From positions 62,001 through 126,000 of the forward strand of contig NZ_JAKNQY010000004.1 in the NCBI RefSeq assembly GCF_024494355.1: a stretch of 64,000 nt of DNA, given 5' to 3'. The position numbers and the translations under genes are program-made. The notes beneath the pieces are model-generated. The model saw only the letters and a program-made list of their open reading frames with translations, was not told the DNA's origin and made no database searches. The stretch is from Pseudomonas sp. Q11 (GTDB taxonomy: Bacteria; Pseudomonadota; Gammaproteobacteria; Pseudomonadales; Pseudomonadaceae). This document shows positions 1-8,460 of the stretch, one piece after another (the first letter of the stretch is position 1; the number at the start of each line of letters is the position of its first letter).

Positions 1-1198
1 GACGCACGTCGATCACCTCTTCGCTGCCGATGGCCTGGCGACGCAGCTTTTCACTCACCGAACCCGGCGCCTTGCCGTAGCCGCCCTGCAGGTAGAGCTT
101 CACTTCGTTGGTGATGGTCTTGTAGCGCTCACCGGCCAACACGTTGAAGAACGCCTGGGTGCCGACGATCTGCGAGGTCGGAGTCACCAGCGGCGGGAAG
201 CCGAGGTCTTCGCGCACCCGCGGAATCTCAGCCAGCACTTCGTTCATCCGGTTCAGTGCGCCCTGCTCTTTCAACTGGTTGGCAAGGTTGGAAATCATCC
301 CTCCCGGTACCTGGTTGACCTGGACACGAGTGTCCACGGCGGTGAACTCGCTTTCGAACTGGTGGTACTTCTTGCGCACGGCGTAGAAGTACAGGCCGAT
401 TTCCTGCAACAACTCCAGGTCCAGCCCCGTGTCGAATTCACTGCCTTTAAGGGCCGCGACCATCGACTCGGTACCCGGATGGCTGGTGCCCCAGGCGAAG
501 CTGGAGATCGCGGTGTCAATGTGATCGGCACCGTTTTCGATTGCCTTGAGCTGGCACATCGCGGCCAGGCCGGCGGTGTCGTGGGAGTGGATGAACACCG
601 GCAACGATTGCTCGGCCTTCAGCGCTTTCACCAGTTCGCCGGTGGCGTACGGGGTCAGCAGGCCGGCCATGTCCTTGATCGCCACCGAGTCGCAACCCAT
701 GGCTTCCATTTGCTTGGCCTGCGCCACGAAGGCTTCGATGGTGTGCACCGGGCTGGTGGTGTAGGCGATGGTGCCCTGGGCGTGCTTGCCGGCGGCCTTC
801 ACCGCTTCGATAGCGACCCGCAGGTTACGCACGTCGTTCATCGCATCGAAAATACGGAACACGTCGATGCCATTGACGGCGGCCTTGGCCACGAACGCCT
901 TGACCACGTCATCGCTGTAATGGCGATAGCCCAGCAGGTTCTGGCCGCGCAGGAGCATTTGCAGGCGCGTGTTGGGCAGCCCCGCGCGCAGTTGGCGCAA
1001 GCGCTCCCACGGGTCTTCCTTCAGAAAGCGCACGCAGGCGTCGAATGTCGCGCCGCCCCAGACTTCCAGCGACCAATAGCCGACTTTGTCGAGCTTGTCG
1101 CAGATCGGCAGCATGTCTTCGGTACGCATGCGAGTGGCAAGCAGCGATTGGTGGGCGTCGCGCAGGATTGTGTCGGTAACAAAGATTTTCTTGGGCAT
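1..1198 (-). CDS. pycB: Pyruvate carboxylase subunit B / oxaloacetate decarboxylase alpha-like (3' end outside window)
   Basis: Carboxyltransferase subunit of the two-subunit pyruvate carboxylase (pyruvate to oxaloacetate, anaplerosis), cytoplasmic. The reading frame starts at the ATG complementary to 1196-1198, is preceded by a GGAGA-type ribosome site, and stays open to the window edge, giving about 399 residues. The N-terminus (MPKKIFVTDTILRDAHQSL) is the HMGL-like carboxyltransferase domain, with the TDTxLRDAHQSL metal/catalytic motif, followed by the conserved carboxylase domain. The C-terminal biotinyl domain with its lysine lies beyond position 1. It lies 102 bp downstream of pycA on the same strand, with a repeat in the gap, so it is probably co-transcribed. 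Annotation pipelines often name this family oadA. The absence of membrane OadB/OadG subunits next to it and the pycA partner favour pyruvate carboxylase. Confidence 0.93.
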   Translation of the reverse strand, partial: MPKKIFVTDTILRDAHQSLLATRMRTEDMLPICDKLDKVGYWSLEVWGGATFDACVRFLKEDPWERLRQLRAGLPNTRLQMLLRGQNLLGYRHYSDDVVKAFVAKAAVNGIDVFRIFDAMNDVRNLRVAIEAVKAAGKHAQGTIAYTTSPVHTIEAFVAQAKQMEAMGCDSVAIKDMAGLLTPYATGELVKALKAEQSLPVFIHSHDTAGLAAMCQLKAIENGADHIDTAISSFAWGTSHPGTESMVAALKGSEFDTGLDLELLQEIGLYFYAVRKKYHQFESEFTAVDTRVQVNQVPGGMISNLANQLKEQGALNRMNEVLAEIPRVREDLGFPPLVTPTSQIVGTQAFFNVLAGERYKTITNEVKLYLQGGYGKAPGSVSEKLRRQAIGSEEVIDVR

Positions 1199-1218
1199 TT
1201 CACGATCTCCTCATAGCG

Positions 1219-1295
1219 ACAAGCTGCAAGCTACAAGCGGCAAGTAAGAGCGAATCGGCTTTTACTTGCAGCTTGCAGCTTGGGGCTTGCCGCTG
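1219..1295. repeat. Imperfect inverted repeat between pycA and pycB
   Basis: The 102-bp gap between pycA and pycB is almost filled by AAGCTGCAAGCTACAAG-like units on one side (1219-1247) and their reverse complement on the other (1262-1295). Two 17-base segments pair at 15 positions. Such GCTTGCAGCTTG repeats are scattered in fluorescent pseudomonads. In the transcript it would fold between the two cistrons and could affect mRNA stability or subunit ratio (inference). Confidence 0.6.
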
Positions 1296-1300
1296 CTTAT

Positions 1301-2716
1301 TCATAAGCCTGCGTGGGCGGCAATGGCGGCGGCGATGGCCAGGGCCAGCTCTTCGGGTTTGCGCTTGATCGAGTAGTTGGTCAGCTCAGGATGGCTTTCA
1401 ACGAAGCTGGTATTGAACTGGCCACTACGAAATTCCGGGTTGCGCAGGATTTCCTGGTAATACGCGGCAGTGGTCTTGACCCCCTGCAGGCGCATGTCGT
1501 CCAGGGCCCGCAGGCCACGGTCCATTGCTTCTTCCCAGGTCAGCGCCCAGACCACCAGCTTCAGGCACATCGAATCGTAGAACGGCGGAATGGTGTAGCC
1601 GGTGTAGATCGCCGTGTCGGTGCGCACACCCGGACCGCCAGGGGCGTAATAACGGGTGATCTTGCCGAAGCTGGGCAGGAAGTTGTTTTTCGGATCCTCG
1701 GCGTTGATACGGAACTGCAACGCAAAACCCCGGTGCAGGATGTCTTCCTGCTTGACCGACAGCGGCAGCCCGGAGGCGATGCGGATCTGTTCGCGAACGA
1801 TGTCGATACCGGTGATTTCTTCGGTGATGGTGTGTTCCACCTGCACCCGGGTGTTCATCTCCATGAAGTACACCTCGCCTTCGGCGAGCAGGAACTCCAC
1901 GGTGCCAGCATTTTCGTAGCCCACGGCCTTGGCGGCGCGCACCGACAGGTCGCCAATGTACGCACGCTGCTCAGGCGTCAGTTGTGGGCTGGGGGCGATC
2001 TCGATCAGCTTTTGGTTGCGACGCTGGATCGAGCAGTCACGCTCGAACAGATGCACCACGTTGCCGAAACTGTCACCCAGGATCTGCGCTTCGATGTGCT
2101 TGGGATTGACGATGCACTTTTCCAGGAACACTTCGGCCGAGCCGAAGGCCTTGGTAGCCTCGGAAATGACCCGAGGGAAAGCCTGTTCGAGCTCTTCGCG
2201 GCTGTTGCAACGGCGGATACCCCGACCGCCACCACCGGATGTGGCCTTGAGCATCACTGGGTAACCGATGCGGTCGCCTTCGGTCAGGGCCTCTTCGATG
2301 CCCGATACGTTGCCTTCGGTGCCCGGCGTGACCGGTACGCCGGCCTTGATCATGCTGCGACGCGCCTCGGTCTTGTCGCCCATGCGGCGAATGACTTCGG
2401 CCGACGGGCCGATGAATTTGATTCCGCGCTCGGCGCAGATGTCCGCCAGCTCGGCGTTTTCCGAAAGAAAACCGTAACCGGGATGCAGCGCATCGCAACC
2501 GGTCTCCACGGCCAGGTTCACCAGTTTGCGCGGGTTGAGGTAGCCGGCCAGCGGATCGGCGCCGATGCTGTGGGCCTCGTCCGCACGCTTGACATGCAAC
2601 GCATGGCGGTCCGCGTCGGAATAGACCGCGACCGAGCGAATGCCCATCTCGGCGCAAGCGCGCACGATGCGGACGGCAATCTCACCACGGTTGGCGATCA
2701 GGATCTTTGTTATCAA
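1301..2716 (-). CDS. pycA: Pyruvate carboxylase subunit A (biotin carboxylase)
   Basis: ATP-dependent biotin carboxylase, which carboxylates the biotin on the partner PycB. From the TTG at 2716 the protein is 471 residues (ITKILIANRGEIAVRIVRAC), the usual length of the family. A GTG at 2746 would add ten residues without family support. Visible features are the N-terminal biotin carboxylase domain (IANRGEIA), the ATP-grasp glycine loop GGGGRGIR near residue 165, the conserved EMNTRVQVEHTITE segment near residue 290 and the C-terminal domain. Its neighbours are pycB downstream and divergent pycR upstream, the standard Pseudomonas arrangement. It resembles AccC, but AccC normally sits with accB elsewhere, so the partner argues for pyruvate carboxylase. 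Confidence 0.93.
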   Translation of the reverse strand: MITKILIANRGEIAVRIVRACAEMGIRSVAVYSDADRHALHVKRADEAHSIGADPLAGYLNPRKLVNLAVETGCDALHPGYGFLSENAELADICAERGIKFIGPSAEVIRRMGDKTEARRSMIKAGVPVTPGTEGNVSGIEEALTEGDRIGYPVMLKATSGGGGRGIRRCNSREELEQAFPRVISEATKAFGSAEVFLEKCIVNPKHIEAQILGDSFGNVVHLFERDCSIQRRNQKLIEIAPSPQLTPEQRAYIGDLSVRAAKAVGYENAGTVEFLLAEGEVYFMEMNTRVQVEHTITEEITGIDIVREQIRIASGLPLSVKQEDILHRGFALQFRINAEDPKNNFLPSFGKITRYYAPGGPGVRTDTAIYTGYTIPPFYDSMCLKLVVWALTWEEAMDRGLRALDDMRLQGVKTTAAYYQEILRNPEFRSGQFNTSFVESHPELTNYSIKRKPEELALAIAAAIAAHAGL

Positions 2717-2852
2717 TTGGAGGTTCCCTTGAGCCGGTGATACCACGACCTGGGAGGTTCAGGTCGACGCGTGACCAGATGTAACAATCGGTCGCAGCAC
2801 CACACTAGTCCTGGCTGTGGATTAACAAAAATGATTAATTATTGGGTCATGC

Positions 2853-2868
2853 ATAAGTAAAGACTTAT
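2853..2868. promoter_or_regulatory. Candidate PycR (LysR) operator
   Basis: ATAAGT-AAAG-ACTTAT, a perfect 6+4+6 inverted repeat, lies in the 189-bp intergenic region between pycA and the divergent LysR gene, 38 bp before the regulator start. The T-N11-A spacing is that expected of LysR-family sites. The surrounding 80 bp are AT-rich compared with the genes. Binding by PycR is inferred from position only. Confidence 0.45.
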
Positions 2869-2905
2869 AGTTGGCTCATCCGCCCCGACCCAGAGCCTAT
2901 AGAAA

Positions 2906-3868
2906 ATGCGTAAGTCATTGATGCGTATGACATTGCGTCAACTGCAGATTTTCAACGAGGTGTGCGACCTGAGGTCCTACAGCCGCGCAGCCGACGAAAT
3001 GTCGCTCACCCAGCCGGCCGTTAGCCTACAGATTCGATCACTTGAGGAGCTGATTGGCCAGCCGCTGTTCGAGTACGTTGGCAAAAAACTCTACATGACC
3101 GAAGCCGCCGAAGCCCTTCAACGCGCCAGCCGGGACATCTTCGGCCGCCTGGAAAACCTCGACATGCAGTTGTCGGACATGCAGGGCTCGCTGCAAGGCC
3201 AACTGAAGCTGGCGGTGGAATCCAGCGCCAAGTACTTCGTGCCGCATCTGTTCGCCGCCTTCAAGCGCCAGCACCCTGAGGTCAACCTCAACCTCACGGT
3301 GGTCAATCGCGGCCAGGTGATTCGAAGGCTCTCGGACAACCGGGACGATCTGGTGATCATGTCCATGGTGCCTCAGGACATGGGCCTGGAATTCCTGCCT
3401 TTTCTCAATAATCCGATCGTCGCCGTGGCGCCGCCTGACCACCCGCTGTGCCACATGGGCCCGCTGCGCTTGCAGGACCTTGAGCCGTATACGCTGCTGC
3501 TGCGCGAGCCGGGGTCAGGCACGCGGCTGGCCTGCGAGGAGTATTTCAAGGAGAAACGGGTGCATTTCACCCAGACACTGGAAGTGGCGTCGGCGGAGGC
3601 CCAACGCGAATGCGTGCTGGCGGGGCTGGGCGTGGCGCTGCTGACGCGCCACGCCGTAAGCCGAGAGCTGGTATCCGGCGCACTCATCGAGCTGCCAGTG
3701 GAGGAACTGCCGCTATACCGCAGTTGGTGCCTGGTACAAGCCAAGGCGAAACGCTTGTCTCCGGTGGCCCACGCCTTCCTGGCGTTCGTTCGCGGCGAAC
3801 GTGCTCAGATCATTGGCCTGGTTGGTCGTTTCGACGGGAAGCCGCCGGTGTTGCCTGCCAATAGTTGA
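2906..3868 (+). CDS. pycR: LysR-family transcriptional regulator PycR
   Basis: DNA-binding regulator of 320 residues, divergent from pycA. The N-terminal winged helix-turn-helix (about 8-67) shows the LysR pattern (LRQLQIFNEV, SRAADEMSLTQPAVSLQIRSLE). The LysR substrate-binding domain (about 92-300) follows. The first ATG at 2906 is used; ATGs 15 and 21 bases downstream are possible and would begin MRMTLRQLQ or MTLRQLQ. In P. aeruginosa the gene in this position is PycR, a LysR regulator described as acting on the pyruvate carboxylase genes. By analogy it controls pycAB and its own promoter. Its last 59 bp overlap, tail to tail, the small gene at 3810-4019. Confidence 0.88.
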   Translation: MRKSLMRMTLRQLQIFNEVCDLRSYSRAADEMSLTQPAVSLQIRSLEELIGQPLFEYVGKKLYMTEAAEALQRASRDIFGRLENLDMQLSDMQGSLQGQLKLAVESSAKYFVPHLFAAFKRQHPEVNLNLTVVNRGQVIRRLSDNRDDLVIMSMVPQDMGLEFLPFLNNPIVAVAPPDHPLCHMGPLRLQDLEPYTLLLREPGSGTRLACEEYFKEKRVHFTQTLEVASAEAQRECVLAGLGVALLTRHAVSRELVSGALIELPVEELPLYRSWCLVQAKAKRLSPVAHAFLAFVRGERAQIIGLVGRFDGKPPVLPANS

Positions 3869-4019
3869 ATTCTGCCGCGTCCGGAAACTCGCTGATTTCG
3901 GCCAGCAGCTGGCGCTGCTCACAGCGGTCTTCGATGGCACGACGGAACGCCATGCGGCGCTGGTCTTCCTGCTGACGACGGGTTTTGACGGCGCTGCGTT
4001 CTTCGTAGGACTGGGTCAT
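3810..4019 (-). CDS. PA3496-family small protein (putative envelope integrity protein)
   Basis: A 69-residue, highly charged protein (MTQSYEERSAVKTRRQQED). The segment AVKTRRQQEDQRRMAFRRAI followed by LLAEISEFPD is the hallmark of a short Pseudomonas family typified by PA3496, which databases call a putative envelope integrity protein; its biochemical role is unknown. It has no signal peptide or membrane segment. A GGGAG ribosome site lies 8 bases before the ATG. The 3' end overlaps pycR on the opposite strand. The tail after FPD (residues 48-69) is not conserved-looking and may be variable. Family assignment is from memory of the motif. Confidence 0.7.
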   Translation of the reverse strand: MTQSYEERSAVKTRRQQEDQRRMAFRRAIEDRCEQRQLLAEISEFPDAAEFNYWQATPAASRRNDQPGQ

Positions 4020-4137
4020 GTCGAGACTCCCAAGACGTATACGGGAGCTTTACGATGCAGGCACGCGATGACGGTTTGGCGGCACGTGCGTTACAGAACG
4101 ATGAATTCGGGCGAATGCCACTTACTCCCGCCGGGCC

Positions 4138-4292
4138 GTAGGAGCTGTGTAGGAGCTGTCGAGTGCAACGAGGCTGCGATCTTTCCCCAGACACTGAATC
4201 TCAAGCGAAAGATCAAAAGATCAAAAGATCAAAAGATCGCAGCCTTCGGCAGCTCCTACCGCAGTCGAGCGGGAGCAAGCTCCCTCGCCACA
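4138..4292. repeat. REP/BIME cluster with AAAAGATC tandem repeats
   Basis: The 301-bp gap before the HexR-like gene carries no gene. It contains GTAGGAGCTG twice in tandem (4138-4157), then an arm GGCTGCGATCTTT (4171-4183) whose complement AAAGATCGCAGCC lies at 4232-4244, followed by AGCTCCTAC. Between the arms GATCAAAA is repeated about four times (4211-4236). A fragment of another REP family, GGGAGCAAGCTCCC, follows at 4270-4283. These are Pseudomonas REP units placed between convergent or co-directional genes. Confidence 0.8.
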
Positions 4293-4320
4293 GAAGCCCC
4301 TCAACCTCTGGGCTCGGGAC

Positions 4321-5187
4321 TCAATCATCCAGCGCCTTCACCGATTTAGGTGACAGCCGCAAGCTGCGCAGGCTGCGCTTCACGCTCTTGAGGTGGTTGA
4401 CCAGGCTTGGGCCGCGCGCCATCGCAACGCCCATCGCCAACACGTCAATGACCACCAGATGGGCGATGCGCGACGTCAACGGCGTGTAGATTTCGGTGTC
4501 TTCATGCACATCGATGGCCAGGTTCACCGTCGAGAGCTCAGCCAAGGGCGTCTGGCTCGGGCACAAGGTGATCAGCGAGGCGCCGCTTTCGCGCACCAGA
4601 TTGGCGGTGATCAGCAAGTCTTTGGAGCGCCCCGACTGGGAAATGCAGATCGCCACGTCAGTAGGTTTCAACGTGACTGCCGACATCGCCTGCATGTGCG
4701 GGTCGGAATAGGCCGCCGCCGTGAGCAACAAACGGAAAAACTTGTGCTGGGCATCCGCCGCCACGGCGCCCGACGCACCGAAGCCATAAAACTCGACACG
4801 CTGGGCCTGGGACATGGCCGTGACGGCTTTTTGCAACGCCACCGGATCGAGTTTCTCGCGAACTTCCATCAGGGTATGCAGCGTCGTGTCGAAAATTTTC
4901 AGGCTGTAGTCAGCGACCGAATCGTCTTCATGGATGGCAAACTGGCCGAAGCTCGCACCCGCGGCCAGGCTTTGCGCCAGTTTGAGTTTCAGGTCCTGGA
5001 AACCCGAGCAACCGATGGCCCGACAGAAACGCACAATGGTCGGTTCGCTGATGCCGACGCTGTGGGCAAGATCGGCCATGGAGCTGTGCATCACGGCCGC
5101 AGGATCAAGCAATACGTGATCGGCGACTTTCAGCTCCGACTTGCGTAGCAGATGGCGTGACTGGGCGATGTGTTGCAACAGGTTCAA
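4321..5187 (-). CDS. RpiR/HexR-like transcriptional regulator
   Basis: A 288-residue MurR/RpiR-family regulator. The N-terminal helix-turn-helix domain is about 1-78 (LRKSELKVADHVL; VGISEPTIVRFCRAIGCSGF). The C-terminal SIS sugar-phosphate domain is about 120-260, with CISQSGRSKDL as the phosphosugar-binding serine loop. Homologues such as HexR sense 2-keto-3-deoxy-6-phosphogluconate and repress glucose catabolism (zwf, edd, eda). In P. aeruginosa an RpiR gene also follows pycR, next to a zwf paralogue; no zwf lies beside it here, so its targets may be elsewhere. A palindrome 44-62 bp upstream of the start suggests autoregulation. This may be a second HexR-type protein, so no symbol is given. 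Confidence 0.85.
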   Translation of the reverse strand: MNLLQHIAQSRHLLRKSELKVADHVLLDPAAVMHSSMADLAHSVGISEPTIVRFCRAIGCSGFQDLKLKLAQSLAAGASFGQFAIHEDDSVADYSLKIFDTTLHTLMEVREKLDPVALQKAVTAMSQAQRVEFYGFGASGAVAADAQHKFFRLLLTAAAYSDPHMQAMSAVTLKPTDVAICISQSGRSKDLLITANLVRESGASLITLCPSQTPLAELSTVNLAIDVHEDTEIYTPLTSRIAHLVVIDVLAMGVAMARGPSLVNHLKSVKRSLRSLRLSPKSVKALDD

Positions 5188-5230
5188 GGGACTGGACTCT
5201 TGTTATTGGCAGGTGCCGGGATGTAGCAAG

Positions 5231-5249
5231 CTTGTAGTTATACTACAAG
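5231..5249. promoter_or_regulatory. Palindromic operator, HexR/RpiR type
   Basis: CTTGTAGT-TAT-ACTACAAG is a perfect 8+3+8 palindrome 44 bp upstream of the RpiR-family start codon. It has the TTGT...ACAA ends and TGTARTNNNAYTACA form reported for HexR sites in gammaproteobacteria. Its position, overlapping the likely promoter, fits autorepression. No second copy was noticed in this window. Confidence 0.7.
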
Positions 5250-5326
5250 AGTTGGCTTTTTGCCCGCCCAATGCGAACTCAATCTCCCGGTTTCATGCCG
5301 CATGCGCGCCATGTAGCAACAGCGCG

Positions 5327-8200
5327 CTATAAAATATCCTTATTGGCCCATAGCAACGCGGCCAAGCCTTCGGCCTCAACCGGACGGCTGATGAGGTAGC
5401 CCTGGACTTCATCACATTGCTCGACTCTGAGAAATTCGAGTTGCTCAGGCCGCTCGACGCCTTCGGCCACCACTTTGAGCGACAACCCATGGGCCATTGC
5501 AATGATTGCCCGGGTAATGGCCGCGTCTTCGCTACCCTCCTTCAACCCACGAATGAACGCCTGGTCGATTTTCACGTAATCCACCGGGATGCGCTTGAGG
5601 TAGCTCAGGGAGGAATAGCCGGTACCAAAGTCATCGATCGCCAGCTTGACCCCGAGGTCGCGCAATTGCTGGAACGTAGCAATGATGTGCTCAACGCTGT
5701 CGAGCAACTGGCTTTCAGTCAGCTCCAGTTCCAGGTATTGCGGCGCCAGGCCGGTTTCTTCCAGCACTTGGCGCACCAGGCTGACCAGCTTGCCCTGGCG
5801 CAACTGATGCACCGACAGGTTGACCGACACCCTGATCGGCGCCAGCCCCTCACGCTGCCATTGGCACGCCTGCCAACAGGCCTGGCGCAACACGAACTCG
5901 CCGATCGGCCCGATCAGCCCGGTCTCTTCGGCCAGGCTGATGAAATCCCCCGGCGGAACCCTGCCCATGACCGGATGATCCCAGCGCACCAGCGCCTCGG
6001 CGGCATTCAGGCGACCGGTTGCCAGGCACAATTTTGGTTGATAAAAAACCTTCAATTGCTGTTCTTCCAGGGCCTTGCGCAGCTGATTCTCCAATTGCAG
6101 ACGCTCGAGCGTGCTGGCCTGAAGGCTGTCGGTATAGAACTGGAAATTGTTGCCGCCCAAGTGCTTGGCATGTTGCATGGCCATGTTCGCCTGGCTGACC
6201 AGCGTAGAGATTTCCCGCGCGTTGTCCGGCAACATGCTGATGCCGATCGAGGCACTGACCACCAGTTCGTGGCCCTCGATGGTGAGCGGCAGACGGAGCT
6301 TGGCGGACAATCGGGTCGCCACCCGCGCCAGGCTGGAGAGGTTGCCATAGGCATCGAACAGCACCCCGAACTCATCGCCGGATAAGCGGGCGATGGTGTC
6401 CGCTTCGGGCAACGCATTGATCAGGCGCCGGGCCATCTTCTGCAACAGTTGGTCAGCAACGTCATGGCCGAGGCTATCGTTGAGGAGCTTGAAACGATCC
6501 AGGTCGATATGCAGCAATGCCAGGCTGCGTCGTCCGCCCTGGCGCACCCGTTGGTGGGCTTCGTGCAAGCGCTCGCGGAACAGCGAGCGGTTCGCCAGCC
6601 CCGTGAGCTCGTCGTAATGGGTCAGGTAACGCATTCGCTCTTCGGATTCGCGCCTGGCCGAAAGATCGGCGAAGAAGCCCACGATATGGCTTACATTTCC
6701 CCGGGCATCGCGCACCACGTTCAGTTGCAGCCACTGCGGATACAATTCGCCATTGGCCCGAGCTTCCACCAATTCTCCCTGCCACGTACCGTGCTGTTTG
6801 AGCGCCTGACGAATGATCGGATAGTGCCGGCGAGCATCACGACTGCATGGCAGATCGACCACATTGCGCCCCAGCATGTCATCGATATTAAACCCGGTGA
6901 CCCGCGTGAACGCCTGGTTGGCGGCCAGCAGCGCGTAATGCGGGTCAAAAATCACAATGCCTTCGCTGGCGGCCTCGAAAACCGTGGCCGCCAATTGGCG
7001 CTGTTGCTCGAGTTCTTTACGGGTGCTGATGTCTCGCCGGGTGCCGACCATGCGCAGCACTCGGCCACTGGGGCTGCGCTCCACGGCCCGACCGCGGTCT
7101 TCGATCCAGACCCAATGGCCGTCGCCGTGACGTACGCGGTATTCGATCTGGTAGTCCTCGCTGCGGCCCTTGAGGTGCTCAACGAGGGCACGCTTGAGGG
7201 CAGGCACGTCTTGAGGATGCAGGCGCGGGGTCAGGTGACTGAGCATCGCTGTGATGTACTCGGGCTCCAGGCCGAACAGTTCCTTGAGTTGAGTGTGATG
7301 GACTTCGTCGGTCTGCAGGTTCCAGTCCCACAACCCCAACTCACTGGCCTTGAGTGCCAGGTCAAGACGGGCTTCGCTCTTGCTCAGGGCCTGGCTGGTC
7401 GCCTCCAGCTCGAGGCTGCGCTGTACCACGCGCGCCTCCAGCCCAACCTGGGCTGTGCGCAATTTTTCCTCGGCGCAGCGGCGTTGTTCAACTTCCCGAC
7501 CAAGCGCCTCGTTGAGCTGCGCGCTACGGGCTTGAGCCTGCTGCAAATGCTCGATCAGCGCCTGGTTCTGGAATCTGCGCAGCATGCCACTTTGTATCAA
7601 CCGGTTGACCTGCCAGGCGACCACGCTGAGCGAGACCAGTACGACCAGCCCGAGCCAGCCCCATCCGCGCTGCTGCTCATCACCGCCCCAGAAGAGATAA
7701 CCGATGGCCGGCAACAGGCACGGTAAGGTAAAGGACAAAAACGCCGGAAGGCTCACGGCATAGGCAACGCTGGCCGACAGGGTCGCTGCGCCTATCAGGC
7801 CGAATACCCAGGCTTGTTGCTCGAAGCTGTCAGTCGGAACCAGGGCGATGCCCGCCGCGGCCAATGTCAGGCCGGTCATCGCCGAGCCGAGCAAAAACAT
7901 TCGCAACCATATCGGGTGCGCCTGGCGGCTGGGTATCGCCGAATCGAAGGCCGCGACCTGAATAACTCGCAGCGCCACCAGCGACAGCAACCAGACCAGC
8001 CACACACTGACCTGAAAGTGACGCGAAGGCCCCCACAGCAACGCGGCGCAAACCAGACCGTTGACGAGCATGAACAGCGTGGGCAGCAGCGAGCCCTGAT
8101 ACAACAGCCTTGTGCGCTCGACCGCCATTTCCGTGGCGTACTGCTTACAGATGATCCTCGGCTCCACACAGGGGCCCGCCAGATCGGAATTTAGGGTCAT
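5327..8200 (-). CDS. Membrane PAS-PAS-GGDEF-EAL c-di-GMP signalling protein
   Basis: A 957-residue inner-membrane protein. Residues about 35-205 form six or seven hydrophobic segments. A predicted coiled coil (about 210-280) is followed by two PAS domains (about 280-400 and 410-520), then GGDEF (about 525-690) and EAL (about 700-950). The cyclase signature is SGDEF, a variant that can be active. The inhibitory I-site position upstream reads PEAD instead of RxxD, so product inhibition is probably lost. The EAL domain has EALVRW and DDFGTGYSS, as in active phosphodiesterases. It could therefore both make and degrade c-di-GMP; PAS domains suggest redox, oxygen or ligand input. A GTG two codons upstream (8206) is an alternative start. 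Homologues lie near uvrD in other pseudomonads. No cognate partner gene is visible. Confidence 0.9.
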   Translation of the reverse strand: MTLNSDLAGPCVEPRIICKQYATEMAVERTRLLYQGSLLPTLFMLVNGLVCAALLWGPSRHFQVSVWLVWLLSLVALRVIQVAAFDSAIPSRQAHPIWLRMFLLGSAMTGLTLAAAGIALVPTDSFEQQAWVFGLIGAATLSASVAYAVSLPAFLSFTLPCLLPAIGYLFWGGDEQQRGWGWLGLVVLVSLSVVAWQVNRLIQSGMLRRFQNQALIEHLQQAQARSAQLNEALGREVEQRRCAEEKLRTAQVGLEARVVQRSLELEATSQALSKSEARLDLALKASELGLWDWNLQTDEVHHTQLKELFGLEPEYITAMLSHLTPRLHPQDVPALKRALVEHLKGRSEDYQIEYRVRHGDGHWVWIEDRGRAVERSPSGRVLRMVGTRRDISTRKELEQQRQLAATVFEAASEGIVIFDPHYALLAANQAFTRVTGFNIDDMLGRNVVDLPCSRDARRHYPIIRQALKQHGTWQGELVEARANGELYPQWLQLNVVRDARGNVSHIVGFFADLSARRESEERMRYLTHYDELTGLANRSLFRERLHEAHQRVRQGGRRSLALLHIDLDRFKLLNDSLGHDVADQLLQKMARRLINALPEADTIARLSGDEFGVLFDAYGNLSSLARVATRLSAKLRLPLTIEGHELVVSASIGISMLPDNAREISTLVSQANMAMQHAKHLGGNNFQFYTDSLQASTLERLQLENQLRKALEEQQLKVFYQPKLCLATGRLNAAEALVRWDHPVMGRVPPGDFISLAEETGLIGPIGEFVLRQACWQACQWQREGLAPIRVSVNLSVHQLRQGKLVSLVRQVLEETGLAPQYLELELTESQLLDSVEHIIATFQQLRDLGVKLAIDDFGTGYSSLSYLKRIPVDYVKIDQAFIRGLKEGSEDAAITRAIIAMAHGLSLKVVAEGVERPEQLEFLRVEQCDEVQGYLISRPVEAEGLAALLWANKDIL

Positions 8201-8460
8201 AGGCACTGTTCTTGTTCTTATTCAGCGGAGCATGGAGAACCCGAAACATGCAGCGAGCATACACAAGGCAGCGGCCATCCCACACTGCCCAAGCTCATAA
8301 AAATGCTGAAAAAGTCGCTATTTCATTGGCTCGCATGGCCTTCAAGCGAGCCCCGCCAATGCTTGTGGCCCATGACCAACCGGTCATCACCGACCGGTCT
8401 TTTATCGGCTGGCGTAAAGCTCGGTTTGCCCGGGGTGCCGCCGCACCCTAGAATGCTCTG

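Noticed and set aside
4205-4240. Tandem GATCAAAA units as a CRISPR or satellite array
   Set aside because: The units are 8 bases with no spacers, and lie inside a REP pair. It is a simple tandem repeat.
8350-8410. Repeated ACCGGTC near the uvrD promoter as an SOS or other operator
   Set aside because: It is not a LexA motif, and the spacing gives no clear dyad. No regulator can be named.
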